Shown here piece after piece: positions 35,401 to 43,987 of a DNA stretch of 64,000 nt. The translations under genes and the position numbers were made by a program. Origin of the DNA: Opitutia bacterium (GTDB lineage: Bacteria; Verrucomicrobiota; Verrucomicrobiia; Opitutales; Opitutaceae); contig CANJIU010000032.1 in the NCBI GenBank assembly GCA_947474365.1, positions 1 through 64,000 of the forward strand, in the 5' to 3' direction. Positions within the stretch are counted from its first letter, which is position 1; the number at the start of each line of letters is the position of its first letter. The notes beneath the pieces are model-generated. The model saw only the letters and a program-made list of their open reading frames with translations, was not told where the DNA came from and did not search any database.

Positions 35401-35627
35401 CGGGGACGCTGGCGTTCAACTACACGCGGAAACTGGGCCGGAAGTACACGCTGGGCGTCGACCTCAAAATCGACAACCTCTTCGACTACAGTCAACCGCT
35501 TTACTACAACACGGTGCTGCGTCCGCCGGGCGGGGACCTGACCAATCCGGCGCGGGTCGCGACACCCTTCCAGTTTGCGTGGCTGACGCCGCGCAACTAC
35601 ACGCTCTCGGTCGCGCTGAAATTCTGA
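32412..35627 (+). CDS. TonB-dependent receptor 3
   Basis: 1071-residue outer-membrane receptor. From the GTG at 32412 the protein has a basic n-region, a hydrophobic stretch (TLLVTALISAAPAAFAQ) and then the motif LNPFVVNVDKDHGF, a plug with RLAGNLRDTPVAYSVLT and ARGPNAILFGAGGAGGTI, and a barrel ending RNYTLSVALKF. ATG starts at 32328 and 32346 are rejected because one lies in the predicted -10 and both give a poor signal peptide. It is the first gene of an operon with a sialidase-like gene 47 bases downstream and the second cytochrome/DUF1549 set. It belongs to the same class as receptors 1 and 6 and lacks an STN domain. Confidence 0.9.
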   Translation: MNPSADRLHRSRGAPLRRARTLLVTALISAAPAAFAQSDSTAGATGDSAATLNPFVVNVDKDHGFVAASSLAGGRLAGNLRDTPVAYSVLTRDFIEALQLTDVTEMTRWFTNAVDLPDNNSSYDTGTSVRLSARGVTSELQRDFFPVSFNFDSYNVERLDLARGPNAILFGAGGAGGTINSVTKRARTDRSLFELRSAYASWSNLRSTLDYNQPLGAGLALRLNALYQDRAGWRDNETERRQGVTLAATWKVSRNMEIRAEAERGRMDKAVVVTTYRDQLSAWDGTTVFNARSAAPSNTTGLSPYGVMVIFTPSNGLDTLYNYQGWAFTRGGNVSATFPAGGTLVVGPAANIADAPINYGLNVPANLYANAIRGSNFRVPPREFSLYPDAPTFGVTNSNATLSLTQRFGDSFFVEAAGNVGKEDTYSDIGISRQMSRIYIDANSVLPSGRPNPNFKEPFTEANSWPYFQMRTRRNVRGAAGYRLDGTRWGDFGFNVLAGLSAEKFDRNAYHYVLKANADPRLWPTELPINYRYYLYTDQERPFAKPDSWNYVNPITNSTGRVAAGNVRDYQNTAFNQLNENDYRYVQTAVNAKLLQGKLHLLAAARRDQFETHQESIVLQFDNPANWDGVTRNLKPAAPADWSALTYQTRAANGTPFGGALPADTRPRIGSGLSSGQRDPLYANDRFRDDYSPPDQKGTVNTVSLGGVYHVHPRLSAFANYAQSFTPPSVALRIDGSLFVPTASRGWDYGLRFASTNGEIVANLTRYAGRQDNRSITSTPFSQAFVQIIQANALNDLTPGGLNSRGLQLVPTGYVDTAAVKTEGWELEITANLNRNWRLMLNGALPRAFQENPNRETIAYYAKNEAVLKQIVTDAGGTINANNVATFNAVIPPGQSASEGPNAVAAWNTVQQGFASLASGQKLNRVTESSMNLFTDYSFRDGRLRGIRLGGGVNYRGREVIGSRGAETVRNPANPTAAIDDPAVSAYDMVYRKPYVSGTLAFNYTRKLGRKYTLGVDLKIDNLFDYSQPLYYNTVLRPPGGDLTNPARVATPFQFAWLTPRNYTLSVALKF

Positions 35628-35674
35628 TCGCATCCCGGAAAGGACGCGACGCCACCAAAGCCACACCTGCAATC

Positions 35675-37408
35675 GTGCACGCACCCATCCCCGTCTCCAT
35701 CACCGCCTCTGGGCGCGGCCCGCGCCCGCTGCGTCCGGCGCTAATGGGATTCATGGCCCTGTGCGTGGGAATCTGCGCGGCAGGCTTCACTCGTTCGGCC
35801 TGCGCCGCCGACCTGCGCAACATCAAGCACGGCCAACCGATCCCGTTGCCGGGCCTCAAGTATGCCGATCAGCCCTACCTCGTCGCGCTCGCCGACGGCC
35901 GGTGGCTCTGCGTGATGACGGTCGGCACGCTGGGAGAAAACACCGCCGGTACGAAGAACTATTCCGTGGCTTTCACCTCATCCGATCAAGGTCGGACGTG
36001 GTCGGACTTCGTGCCGTGCAACGTCCCGTACGCCATCCCCCTGCGGACGGATTTCGGGCGGGTCTATACGATCACCCCGCGCTGTTTTTCATTTTCCGAC
36101 GATCAGGGGCGGAGTTGGTCGGAGAAAATCGCGATTCCCGCCTGTCCCCCGCAGACCTGCTGGAATGTCGGCCTGCCGCTCGTCCACCGCGGCGTGGTTT
36201 ACGTCCCGTGGGCTGAATGGAACGACGGCTCGCGCACCGTGGTGCACTTTTATCGGAGCGACAATGTCCTGACTGAGCGCGACGCGGGCAAGGTCCGCTG
36301 GGAGATGTTCGGCGAGCTCAAGGGGCCGGACTGGCACCGGGACAAGCAGATTTCCGAGGAGCCCCACCTCGTGGCCCTGGACGACGGGACGTTCTACTGC
36401 GTGTTCCGCACCGATCAAGGTTACATCTGCCAGACGACGAGTTCCGATCAGGGCGCAACCTGGTCCCCGCCCCGGCGCCTGACGTATGAACCAGGCGGAC
36501 AGCAGGTCCTCAAGAATCCACGGGCGTGTCCCAGCCTCTGGAAATGTGCGAACGGAAAGTACCTGCTGTGGTTTCACCACAACGGCACCCGACACTGGTA
36601 CGAGCGCAATCCCGGCTGGATTTCCGGCGGCGTCGAACGCGACGGTGAAATCGTCTGGTCGCAACCGGAAATCGCCCTGTATGCAGACGAGATCGCCGAG
36701 ATTTCCGGGCGCATCAGCTACCCGGGGTTCCTTGAGGCCGACGGCCGCTATTTTATTTCCGAAACCTCCAAGATCCGGGCCGGTGTCCATCAGATCAATC
36801 CCGACCTCCTTCGGCAGCTCTGGTCGCAGCACGAACGTCGCGATGTCACCCGCAAAGGTCTGAAGGCCGACCTCGGCCCCGCTGAACTTTCCCGCGGCCG
36901 GCCCGACCTCAAGTTCCCCGCCATTCCCGACATGGTCCGCAACCAGGGAGGGTTCACTCTCGATTTGTGGCTGGAGCTTGCCGACCTGTCGCCCGGGCAG
37001 GTCATTCTCGACAATCGCGACGTGCGTGGCAGCGGTATCTTGCTTCACACGAACCTCGATGGCTCCCTTGAACTCACCTTGGGAGACTCCAAAGTGACCA
37101 ACGCGTGGACCGTCGACCGCAACGTCCTGCAACCAGGCCGGCGCCACCACCTCGTGGCCATCGCCGACGGCGGGCCCAAAATCATCCTGTTTGTGGTCGA
37201 TGGCGTCCTGTGCGACGGTGGATCTGAACGCGAATTCGGCTGGGGACGTTTCAGTCCATTTTTGCAAAGCCCCAACAGCGACCAGCCGCTCCGCCTGGCT
37301 CCCCACTTCCGCGGTCGTCTGACCGGCGTCCGCCTCTATAACCGTGCCATGACCGTCTCCGAGGCCATCGGCAATTATCGCGCCGGTCCGCCGCCGTCGC
37401 TGCCATGA
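35675..37408 (+). CDS. Exported sialidase-fold (BNR) protein with C-terminal LamG-like domain
   Basis: 577 residues from a GTG at 35675 chosen for the signal peptide (LMGFMALCVGICAAGF). Six-bladed propeller features include Asp-box-like segments SSDQGRTW, SDDQGRSW and SSDQGATW within residues 40-400; the C-terminal 170 residues (GGFTLDLWLELADL to RLTGVRLYNRAMTVSEA) look like a concanavalin/laminin G jelly roll as found in many carbohydrate-binding modules. It may cleave or bind a terminal sugar; the true sialidase Arg triad cannot be confirmed by eye. It starts 47 bases after receptor 3 and its stop overlaps the next start by four bases (ATGA), so it is co-expressed with both. Confidence 0.82.
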   Translation: MHAPIPVSITASGRGPRPLRPALMGFMALCVGICAAGFTRSACAADLRNIKHGQPIPLPGLKYADQPYLVALADGRWLCVMTVGTLGENTAGTKNYSVAFTSSDQGRTWSDFVPCNVPYAIPLRTDFGRVYTITPRCFSFSDDQGRSWSEKIAIPACPPQTCWNVGLPLVHRGVVYVPWAEWNDGSRTVVHFYRSDNVLTERDAGKVRWEMFGELKGPDWHRDKQISEEPHLVALDDGTFYCVFRTDQGYICQTTSSDQGATWSPPRRLTYEPGGQQVLKNPRACPSLWKCANGKYLLWFHHNGTRHWYERNPGWISGGVERDGEIVWSQPEIALYADEIAEISGRISYPGFLEADGRYFISETSKIRAGVHQINPDLLRQLWSQHERRDVTRKGLKADLGPAELSRGRPDLKFPAIPDMVRNQGGFTLDLWLELADLSPGQVILDNRDVRGSGILLHTNLDGSLELTLGDSKVTNAWTVDRNVLQPGRRHHLVAIADGGPKIILFVVDGVLCDGGSEREFGWGRFSPFLQSPNSDQPLRLAPHFRGRLTGVRLYNRAMTVSEAIGNYRAGPPPSLP

Positions 37409-40400
37409 CGAACCGAACCCCACCGACACCCGCGCCCGCAGCGGGGCGACCGCAAAAACGCTCCGCCTGCCTGTCCTTCTTGTCCTGGACAGGAAAAAGG
37501 CTGGCGGTGGGACTCACGGGCATTGCGTTGACATCGGTGTTGGCGGCGTCGGCGCCGAATTTCGTGTCGGACGTCCGTCCGGTTTTTGAGAAGCATTGTT
37601 TCGAGTGCCACGGCCCGGAGAAACAGAAGAGCGGCTACCGGCTCGACGTGAAGCCGATTGCGCTGGCCGGCGGTGAGGGCAGCGCCCCCAACATCCTCCC
37701 GGGCAAAGGCGCCACCAGCCCGCTCGTTAAATACATTCGGGGCGAGGTCGAGGACATGAGGATGCCCCCCAAGGGAGATCCGCTCAGTGCCGCCGAGATC
37801 GCGACGATCACCGCGTGGGTCGACGCCGGCGCGGTCTGGCCTGATGCGGCCAGCGCCGTCGTCCGCGATCCGCTCGACTGGTGGTCGCTCAAGCCCATCG
37901 CGAAGGTGACTCCGCCTACCACCACGCCTGCGGTTAATCCGATCGATGCGTTCATCCGCACCACGCTTGCCGCCAGCGGCCTGACGCCGTCTCCCGTGGC
38001 CGACGCCCGCACCTTGTGCCGGCGGCTTTATTTCGATCTCACCGGGCTCCCGCCGACCCCGGAGGAAATCGAGGCCTTTGCTGTCGACACTGCGCCCGAA
38101 GCCTATGTGCGCCTCGTGGAAAAACTCCTCGCCTCGCCGCGCTACGGCGAACGCTGGGCGCGACACTGGCTCGATGTCGTCCACTACGGCGACACGCACG
38201 GCTACGACAAGGACAAGCTCCGCCCCAACGCGTGGCCCTACCGCGACTATGTGATCCGCGCGCTCAACACCGACAAGCCCTACGCACGTTTCCTCCAGGA
38301 ACAGATCGCGGGTGACGTGCTCTTCCCCGGCACAGCCGACGGCATCGAGGCCCTCGGCTTCATCTCCGCCGGCCCGTGGGACTTCATCGGCCACTCCGAG
38401 GTGCCCGAATCGAAAATCGACGGCAAGGTCGCACGCCACCTCGACCGCGACGACATGGTCGCGAATACCATCGGCACCTTCTCCAGCCTCACCGTCCATT
38501 GCGCCCAGTGCCACAACCACAAATTTGATCCCATTCCGCAGGAAGACTACTACCGCCTGCAAGCGGTCTTCGCCGCACTCGACCGCACCGATCGCGAATA
38601 TTACCGCGATGACGCCCGCAACGCCCGCTTCCAGCAACTCCGCCGCGAGCAACGCGACATCCGGACCACCCTCGTTGCGCTCGAAAAACCATTGCGCGAA
38701 GAGGCCGGAGCCGCCTACGACGCCCTCAGCCGCCAACTCGATCTCCCCCCTCAAACCGACCCCGCGAATCCGGGAAAACTCAGTGGAAGTCGCGGCTATC
38801 ACAGCGCGATTTCCGCTACGCCTGACGTCACCAAGTGGGTGCAGGTCGACCTTGGTGAGTCCGTCGAGATCGACAAAGTCACGCTGCATCCCGCTCACGA
38901 TGACTTCAACGGCATCGGCGCCGGCTTCGGATTTCCGGTCCGCTTCAAGGCCGAAGCGAGCGACGACCCGGAGTTCAAAAGCGGCGTGAGCCTCCTCTGG
39001 CAGAAATTTGACCAGACCTTCATGGCCGACTTTCCGAATCCCGGCCTCACGCCCTTCACCACCGGCGGGGGCAAGGGCGACGGCATCGTCGGCCGCTATG
39101 TGCGCGTCACCGTCGTAAAGCTCGCCCCACGCCGGAACGACTACATCTTCGCCCTCGCCGAGCTGCGCGTCACTGATCGCACCGGGAAAAACGTCGCACT
39201 CGGCCGGCCCGTGACGGCGCTCGACTCCACGGAGGCCGGTGCCCGCTGGCGGAAATTGAACCTGACCGACGGCGTGGCGCCCTCGGCGCTCTCGGCCGAG
39301 GAGAAACGCGCACTCGAACGGCAACGCGACGCGCTGCTGCTCGGCCAAGCCGACGAATCCACGAAGGAGCGTCGCGCGACGCTGCTCCGGGACTCGGCCC
39401 GGATCGCCGCGGAGCTTAAATCATTTCCGAAGCCCGACCTCGTTTACGCGGGAGGGGTTCACAACGGCAGCGGCAATTTCAAAGGGACCGGTGGAGACGG
39501 AGGACGCCCTCGCCCGATTCACCTGCTCCCACGCGGGCAGGTGACGCAACCGGGCCGGCCAGTCCAACCCGGCACGCTCTCCGCACTGACGTTTGCACCC
39601 GCCCGTTTCGACCTGCCGCCCGACGCCCCCGAGGGCGAACGCCGCGCCGCCCTCGCGCGCTGGCTCACCGACCCAAAAAATCCCCTCACCTGGCGCAGCA
39701 TCGTCAACCGGGTTTGGCAGTATCATTTTGGCCGCGGCATCGTGGACACGCCGAACGATTTCGGGCGCAACGGCAGCCTGCCCACTCATCCGGAACTGCT
39801 CGAATGGCTCGCCGCGGACTTCCGTGAGAGCGGAGGATCGCTGAAGGCGTTGCACCGGCGGATCGTCACGAGCGAGACCTACCGCCAGTCCGCGGCTGGC
39901 AACGTCGCGGCGGAAAAACGCGACGCCGGCAACACGCTGCTCTGGCGGCAAAATCGCCGCAAACTGGAGGCGGAGGCCTTGCGCGACACAGTTCTCGCCG
40001 TCACTGGTCAACTCGATCTCACGATGGGCGGACCGGGTTGGCAGGATTTCGTGATTGAGCGACCTGAACACTCGCCGCACTTCCGCTATGAACTCGCCGA
40101 TCCCGAGGATCCCAAAACGCAACGTCGTTCGATCTACCGTTTTGTCGTCCGCTCCCAGACGCAGCCATGGATGACCTCGATGGACTGCGCCGACCCGTCG
40201 ATGCGCGTCGACAAACGCAACGAGAGTCTTTCGCCGCTGCAGGCCCTCGCCATGCTCAACAACGGTTTCGTCGTCACCCAGGCCCAGCACCTCGCCGCCC
40301 GCGTGCAGCAGGAGCGCCCCGACCTCCCCGCGCAAATCGAACGCGCCCACGCTCTCGCGCTCGGCCGCCCACCTGACGCGGCGGCCCGTGCGCACCTCAT

Positions 40401-40479
40401 CGCGTTTGCCGAAGCCGAGGGATTGCCGGCGCTCTGCCGTCTGCTGTTCAACCTGAACGAATTCACCTTCGTCGACTGA
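37405..40479 (+). CDS. Cytochrome c (PSCyt1) - DUF1549 - discoidin-like - DUF1553 protein, copy 2
   Basis: 1024 residues. Cytochrome domain with CFECH at 65-69 and Met ligand in RMPPKG (120), DUF1549 (about 175-390) with a second CAQCH motif at 366-370, an F5/8 type C (discoidin)-like insert (about 450-570: TKWVQVDLGESVEIDKVTLH, YVRVTVVKLA, FALAELRV) and DUF1553 (about 720-990). The discoidin-like insert suggests sugar binding and is not evident in copy 1. A 7-bp hairpin (37470-37476/37487-37493, CCTGTCC/GGACAGG) sits in the signal-peptide coding region. Translation is coupled to the preceding sialidase-like gene. The reaction performed is unknown. Confidence 0.87.
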   Translation: MTNRTPPTPAPAAGRPQKRSACLSFLSWTGKRLAVGLTGIALTSVLAASAPNFVSDVRPVFEKHCFECHGPEKQKSGYRLDVKPIALAGGEGSAPNILPGKGATSPLVKYIRGEVEDMRMPPKGDPLSAAEIATITAWVDAGAVWPDAASAVVRDPLDWWSLKPIAKVTPPTTTPAVNPIDAFIRTTLAASGLTPSPVADARTLCRRLYFDLTGLPPTPEEIEAFAVDTAPEAYVRLVEKLLASPRYGERWARHWLDVVHYGDTHGYDKDKLRPNAWPYRDYVIRALNTDKPYARFLQEQIAGDVLFPGTADGIEALGFISAGPWDFIGHSEVPESKIDGKVARHLDRDDMVANTIGTFSSLTVHCAQCHNHKFDPIPQEDYYRLQAVFAALDRTDREYYRDDARNARFQQLRREQRDIRTTLVALEKPLREEAGAAYDALSRQLDLPPQTDPANPGKLSGSRGYHSAISATPDVTKWVQVDLGESVEIDKVTLHPAHDDFNGIGAGFGFPVRFKAEASDDPEFKSGVSLLWQKFDQTFMADFPNPGLTPFTTGGGKGDGIVGRYVRVTVVKLAPRRNDYIFALAELRVTDRTGKNVALGRPVTALDSTEAGARWRKLNLTDGVAPSALSAEEKRALERQRDALLLGQADESTKERRATLLRDSARIAAELKSFPKPDLVYAGGVHNGSGNFKGTGGDGGRPRPIHLLPRGQVTQPGRPVQPGTLSALTFAPARFDLPPDAPEGERRAALARWLTDPKNPLTWRSIVNRVWQYHFGRGIVDTPNDFGRNGSLPTHPELLEWLAADFRESGGSLKALHRRIVTSETYRQSAAGNVAAEKRDAGNTLLWRQNRRKLEAEALRDTVLAVTGQLDLTMGGPGWQDFVIERPEHSPHFRYELADPEDPKTQRRSIYRFVVRSQTQPWMTSMDCADPSMRVDKRNESLSPLQALAMLNNGFVVTQAQHLAARVQQERPDLPAQIERAHALALGRPPDAAARAHLIAFAEAEGLPALCRLLFNLNEFTFVD

Positions 40480-40496
40480 ACCGGGACTATGAAGCT

Positions 40497-40605
40497 AAGA
40501 GCTGAGAGCCGAGAGCTGAGAGCAAACCCTTCGGAGCGAGGACGTGTCCCGTCAGATCACGAAACGAAATTCTCCGTTGGGTCTTGCTCTCGGCTCTCAG
40601 CTCTT
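40497..40605. repeat. 20-bp inverted repeat in the gap between the cytochrome and DUF1501 genes
   Basis: Arms 40497-40516 (AAGAGCTGAGAGCCGAGAGC) and 40586-40605 (exact complement) flank 69 bases. The left arm contains GAGAGC/GAGCTGAGAGC sub-repeats. It lies in the 156-base gap inside an otherwise tight operon. It may be a small MITE- or REP-like element and would form a long hairpin in the transcript. Confidence 0.75.
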
Positions 40606-40635
40606 CGCCCTCAGCTGATCAGCACCCACTGAACC

Positions 40636-42138
40636 ATGGAAAACGATTCACCGTTTCACCGTCCGGAGGCACCTCGGCCGATTTCCCGGCGCGATTTTCT
40701 CTGGCAGTCCGGCGGCGGTCTCGGCGGCCTCGCGCTCGCCGCCATGCTCGGGCAGGACCGCGCGCTCGCCGCCGATGGACCAGGCCCCTCCTCGCGCGCG
40801 CTGCATCACCCGGCGAAGGCCAAGCGCGTCGTGCAGTTCTTCATGGCCGGCGCCGCCAGCCACATCGATCTTTTCGACTTCAAGCCCGAACTGGTCAAGC
40901 GCCACGGCCAGCCGAGCGATTTCGGCGAACCGGTCGAGGCGTTCCAAAACGGACTCGGCCCGTGGCTGCGGCCGATCTGGGATTTCCAGCCTTACGGACA
41001 GAGTGGCAAAATGCTCAGCGACACCGTGGCTCCACTGGGCGACGTCGTCGACGATCTCGCCTTCGTCCACAACATGGTCGGCAAGTCCGGCGTGCACAGC
41101 GCCGCCACGCTGCTGCAGGCGACCGGGTTTCAACTGCCCGGCTTCCCCGGGGCCGGCTGCTGGGTGAGCTATGGGCTCGGCTCGATGAACGAAAATCTGC
41201 CGACCTTTGTCGTGCTGCCCGACCATCGCGGCTTCGCGTCGAACGGCGTGAAGAACTGGGACGCCGCGTTCCTGCCGTCGCAGCACAGCGGCACGATTAT
41301 TTTTCCCGGAACGGAAACTCCCATCGCCGATCTCTTCCCCCATGCGAAGGGGAGCTACATCACGCCCGGGGGCGAGGCCGCGGCGCACCGGCTCATGTCG
41401 GACTTGAACCGACAACACGCCGGCGCGCGCGACGGCGACCAACGGCTCGACGCGCGCATCCGCAGCTACGAGCTCGCCGCCCGGATGCAGCTTGCCGCCC
41501 CCGAGGCGCTCGACCTCAAGGCCGAACCCGCGCACGTGCAGAAGCTCTACGGTCTCGACGGCGGCCCCCAGGCCTGGCCCAAGGAGATCAACGCCGACGA
41601 GGAGGCGTTTCATTTCTCGCAAAAATGTCTCACGGCCCGGCGGCTGCTCGAACGCGGCGTGCGTTTCGTGCAGATCTGGAGCGGCAACGACAACAGCTTC
41701 CCGCGACGCAATTGGGACTCGCACGAGGACGTCAAACGCGATCACGGCCCGCTCGCGCTTGGCATGGCGCGCGGCGCGGCGGCCTTCATCAAGGACCTCA
41801 AGCAGCGTGGCCTGCTGGAGGACACGCTCATCCTCTGGACGACCGAGTTCGGCCGCATGCCGTCGTCGCAAGGCGGCAAGGGCCGCGACCACAACCCTTA
41901 CGTCTTCACCAACTGGCTCTGTGGCGGCGGTATCAAGGGCGGCATGACGCACGGCGAGAGTGACGCCTGGGGCTACAAGCCGCTCGACCGCACCAACCCG
42001 ACGACGGTCTACGACATCCACGCGACGATCCTGCACCAACTCGGCCTCGACCACACCCGGCTCACGTTCCGCCACAACGGCATCGACCGCCGGCTGACCG
42101 ACGTGCACGGGCACGTGATCAAGCCCCTTCTCGCCTAG
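40636..42138 (+). CDS. DUF1501 protein, Tat-exported, copy 2
   Basis: 500 residues with a Tat signal (PISRRDFLWQSGG, about residues 15-27). Sulfatase-clan segments: FMAGAASHIDLFDFKP, HNMVGKSGVHSAATL, TTEFGRMPSSQGG and GRDHNPYVFTNW. It is the partner of the cytochrome/DUF1549/1553 protein upstream, mirroring the pair at 21049-25754. It lacks the CxPxR motif. Frame 40584-41963 on the same strand is a shadow. The gene ends 11 bases from the convergent SDR gene. Confidence 0.88.
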   Translation: MENDSPFHRPEAPRPISRRDFLWQSGGGLGGLALAAMLGQDRALAADGPGPSSRALHHPAKAKRVVQFFMAGAASHIDLFDFKPELVKRHGQPSDFGEPVEAFQNGLGPWLRPIWDFQPYGQSGKMLSDTVAPLGDVVDDLAFVHNMVGKSGVHSAATLLQATGFQLPGFPGAGCWVSYGLGSMNENLPTFVVLPDHRGFASNGVKNWDAAFLPSQHSGTIIFPGTETPIADLFPHAKGSYITPGGEAAAHRLMSDLNRQHAGARDGDQRLDARIRSYELAARMQLAAPEALDLKAEPAHVQKLYGLDGGPQAWPKEINADEEAFHFSQKCLTARRLLERGVRFVQIWSGNDNSFPRRNWDSHEDVKRDHGPLALGMARGAAAFIKDLKQRGLLEDTLILWTTEFGRMPSSQGGKGRDHNPYVFTNWLCGGGIKGGMTHGESDAWGYKPLDRTNPTTVYDIHATILHQLGLDHTRLTFRHNGIDRRLTDVHGHVIKPLLA

Positions 42139-42149
42139 CGCCGCCGAAT

Positions 42150-42938
42150 TTACTGCGCCGTCCACCCACCGTCGACCGCGAGGACCGCGCCGGTGACATA
42201 GCTGGCGGCCGGGCTCGCGAGGAAAATGGCCGCACCCTGGATCTCCTCGAGGCGGGCCCAGCGTTTGAGCGCCGTGGCGCCGACGACGAACTTGCGGCCG
42301 TCTTCCGTGTCGGCGATCGGCAGGTTCATCTCCGTCAGAAATGGTCCGGGGCAAATCGCGTTCGCCGTGATCCCGTCCGATGCGGTTTCAAGGGCAAGTG
42401 TGCGGGTCATCTGCACGACGGCACCCTTGCTCGCAGTGTAGGGCGTGCGGCCAGCGAGACCGACTAGGCCAAGCGCGCTCGCGAGATTGACGATGCGGCC
42501 CCACTTCCGCTCCCGCATGCCCGCCACCACCGCCCGACAGCAAAGCCAGGTGCCGGTGACGTTGGTTGTCATCACCTGGGAAAATTGCTCCGGAGTGAGT
42601 TCGGCAATCGGACCGCGAATGTTGATTCCCGCGCTGTTGATCAGGATATCGACGCGACCGAGCTGCGCGTTGGCGGCGGCGATCATCGCGTTCACTTGTT
42701 CGGGAAGCGTCACATCGCACGCGTGGCCAACGGCCTTGCGACCGAACTCGCGCGCGATGGCTGTGGCTGCGGCTTCCACCTCGGCGGTTTTCCGGCTGAC
42801 CAGCATCACGTCAGCTCCGGCCGAGGCGAGGCCCGCGGCCATCGCATAACCGAGGCCTTTCGAGCCGCCGGTGATCAGGGCGGTGCGGCCCGTCAGGTCG
42901 AATTGCTTGATGCCGGGAAGGGGAACGTGGGTGCTCAT
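42150..42938 (-). CDS. Short-chain dehydrogenase/reductase
   Basis: 262-residue classical SDR. The NAD(P) motif is TGGSKGLG at 23-30, the NNAG position reads NSAG (101-104), and the catalytic set is S154, Y167 and K171 (YTASK). The sequence resembles gluconate 5-dehydrogenase/2-deoxy-gluconate-type enzymes, so oxidation of a sugar acid or alcohol is likely. The ATG at 42938 is chosen because it overlaps the upstream TIM-barrel stop by four bases; a longer frame to 43136 is a shadow. It is the last gene of a three-gene, translationally coupled operon. Confidence 0.9.
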   Translation of the reverse strand: MSTHVPLPGIKQFDLTGRTALITGGSKGLGYAMAAGLASAGADVMLVSRKTAEVEAAATAIAREFGRKAVGHACDVTLPEQVNAMIAAANAQLGRVDILINSAGINIRGPIAELTPEQFSQVMTTNVTGTWLCCRAVVAGMRERKWGRIVNLASALGLVGLAGRTPYTASKGAVVQMTRTLALETASDGITANAICPGPFLTEMNLPIADTEDGRKFVVGATALKRWARLEEIQGAAIFLASPAASYVTGAVLAVDGGWTAQ

Positions 42939-43987
42939 GAGCGAAAGGTACGTTGCATCCAGCCGAGGTCGTGCCGGTTGTTGGCCTCTTCCTCCGCCAG
43001 GACGGTCGCGACAGACTTGCCCGTCACGTGCGGCGGGGGCTGACGGGGAGGATTCGTTTTCACGCGTTCCAGAGCAGCGGCGAGATGAGATGATTTCCGC
43101 TCCGGAAACGTCGCCCAGAAGCGGTCGGTCAGACACGGAACCTCCAGCGGATCGCGGGTCGCCATCTCAAGGTTGAAGACGATGCCGGGATTGGCGCGCC
43201 GCAACGCGGCGATCACACGCGGCAGGTCGAGCAGACCGGTTCCCAACGGGACCTCGCTGAGCAGAAAACCCTGCGCGTACGGCTGCACCGCCATGTCCTT
43301 CAGGTGCACACTGAAGGCATGGGGCGCGAGAGTTTCGATGGCGGCGTGGGGATCGTCGAGTAGCGCGAGATTGTTTCCCGTGTCGACGAGCACACCGATC
43401 CATTCGCTGCGAACGTCACGCATCAGGCCCGCGAGTTCGTCGGCGGTGTGATCCTTGTGGTTTTCGATCGCGATTTTGAGCCGGTGCCGGGCCAGGATCG
43501 GTTCGGCGAGAGCGAGCGAGCGACGAGCCTCGGCGTGGAAACGTTTGAACTCACCGAGCGACTGGAAAATTTCGTACCGTCGCCCACCCGTGAACACGGC
43601 GCGCGCCACCTTCGCACCGGCCTCGCGGGCGAGGCGGACGTCAGCCTCGAACGACGGCAGATCGCCCTCGGTCTTCGGGAGCCGCATCTCACCCTCGTAA
43701 TAACCGCCCTCACGTTCCACGAGGTCGCGCAGCCGCCGGGCCGCTGCCGGGTCCTTGCTGCGCAACGGTGTCTGCACGCCCTCGGCGCCCAATCCACGGG
43801 CATAGCGGCAGAAACTTTCGGTATCAGAAAATTTGACGCCAGGGTTCTTGGCCGTAACGGCCTTCCAGTGTTGGTGGCAGGAGAAGGTGCACAGGCCAAT
43901 TCGGGCCTGCGCTGCGCCAGTGGCCGCAAACAGGGAACGGGCCGCCAGGAGCGCGGGCCAGGTGGCGACAAACTCACGCCGGTTCAT
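42935..43987 (-). CDS. Tat-type sugar phosphate isomerase/epimerase TIM-barrel protein
   Basis: 350 residues; N-terminus MNRREFVATWPALLAA is a Tat-like signal. The xylose isomerase-like barrel shows IGLCTFSCHQHW in strand 1, LKIAIENHKDHT (metal ligand E), IGVLVDTGNNLAL (D) and FSVHLKDMAV (H). The start overlaps the MocA stop by four bases and the stop overlaps the SDR start by four bases. The three enzymes probably oxidise and isomerise one sugar; substrate unknown. Confidence 0.88.
   Translation of the reverse strand: MNRREFVATWPALLAARSLFAATGAAQARIGLCTFSCHQHWKAVTAKNPGVKFSDTESFCRYARGLGAEGVQTPLRSKDPAAARRLRDLVEREGGYYEGEMRLPKTEGDLPSFEADVRLAREAGAKVARAVFTGGRRYEIFQSLGEFKRFHAEARRSLALAEPILARHRLKIAIENHKDHTADELAGLMRDVRSEWIGVLVDTGNNLALLDDPHAAIETLAPHAFSVHLKDMAVQPYAQGFLLSEVPLGTGLLDLPRVIAALRRANPGIVFNLEMATRDPLEVPCLTDRFWATFPERKSSHLAAALERVKTNPPRQPPPHVTGKSVATVLAEEEANNRHDLGWMQRTFRS

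Noticed and set aside
37375..39348. 657-codon minus-strand frame opposite the second cytochrome/DUF1549 gene
   Set aside because: The plus strand has heme motifs and family domains; the minus frame has none.
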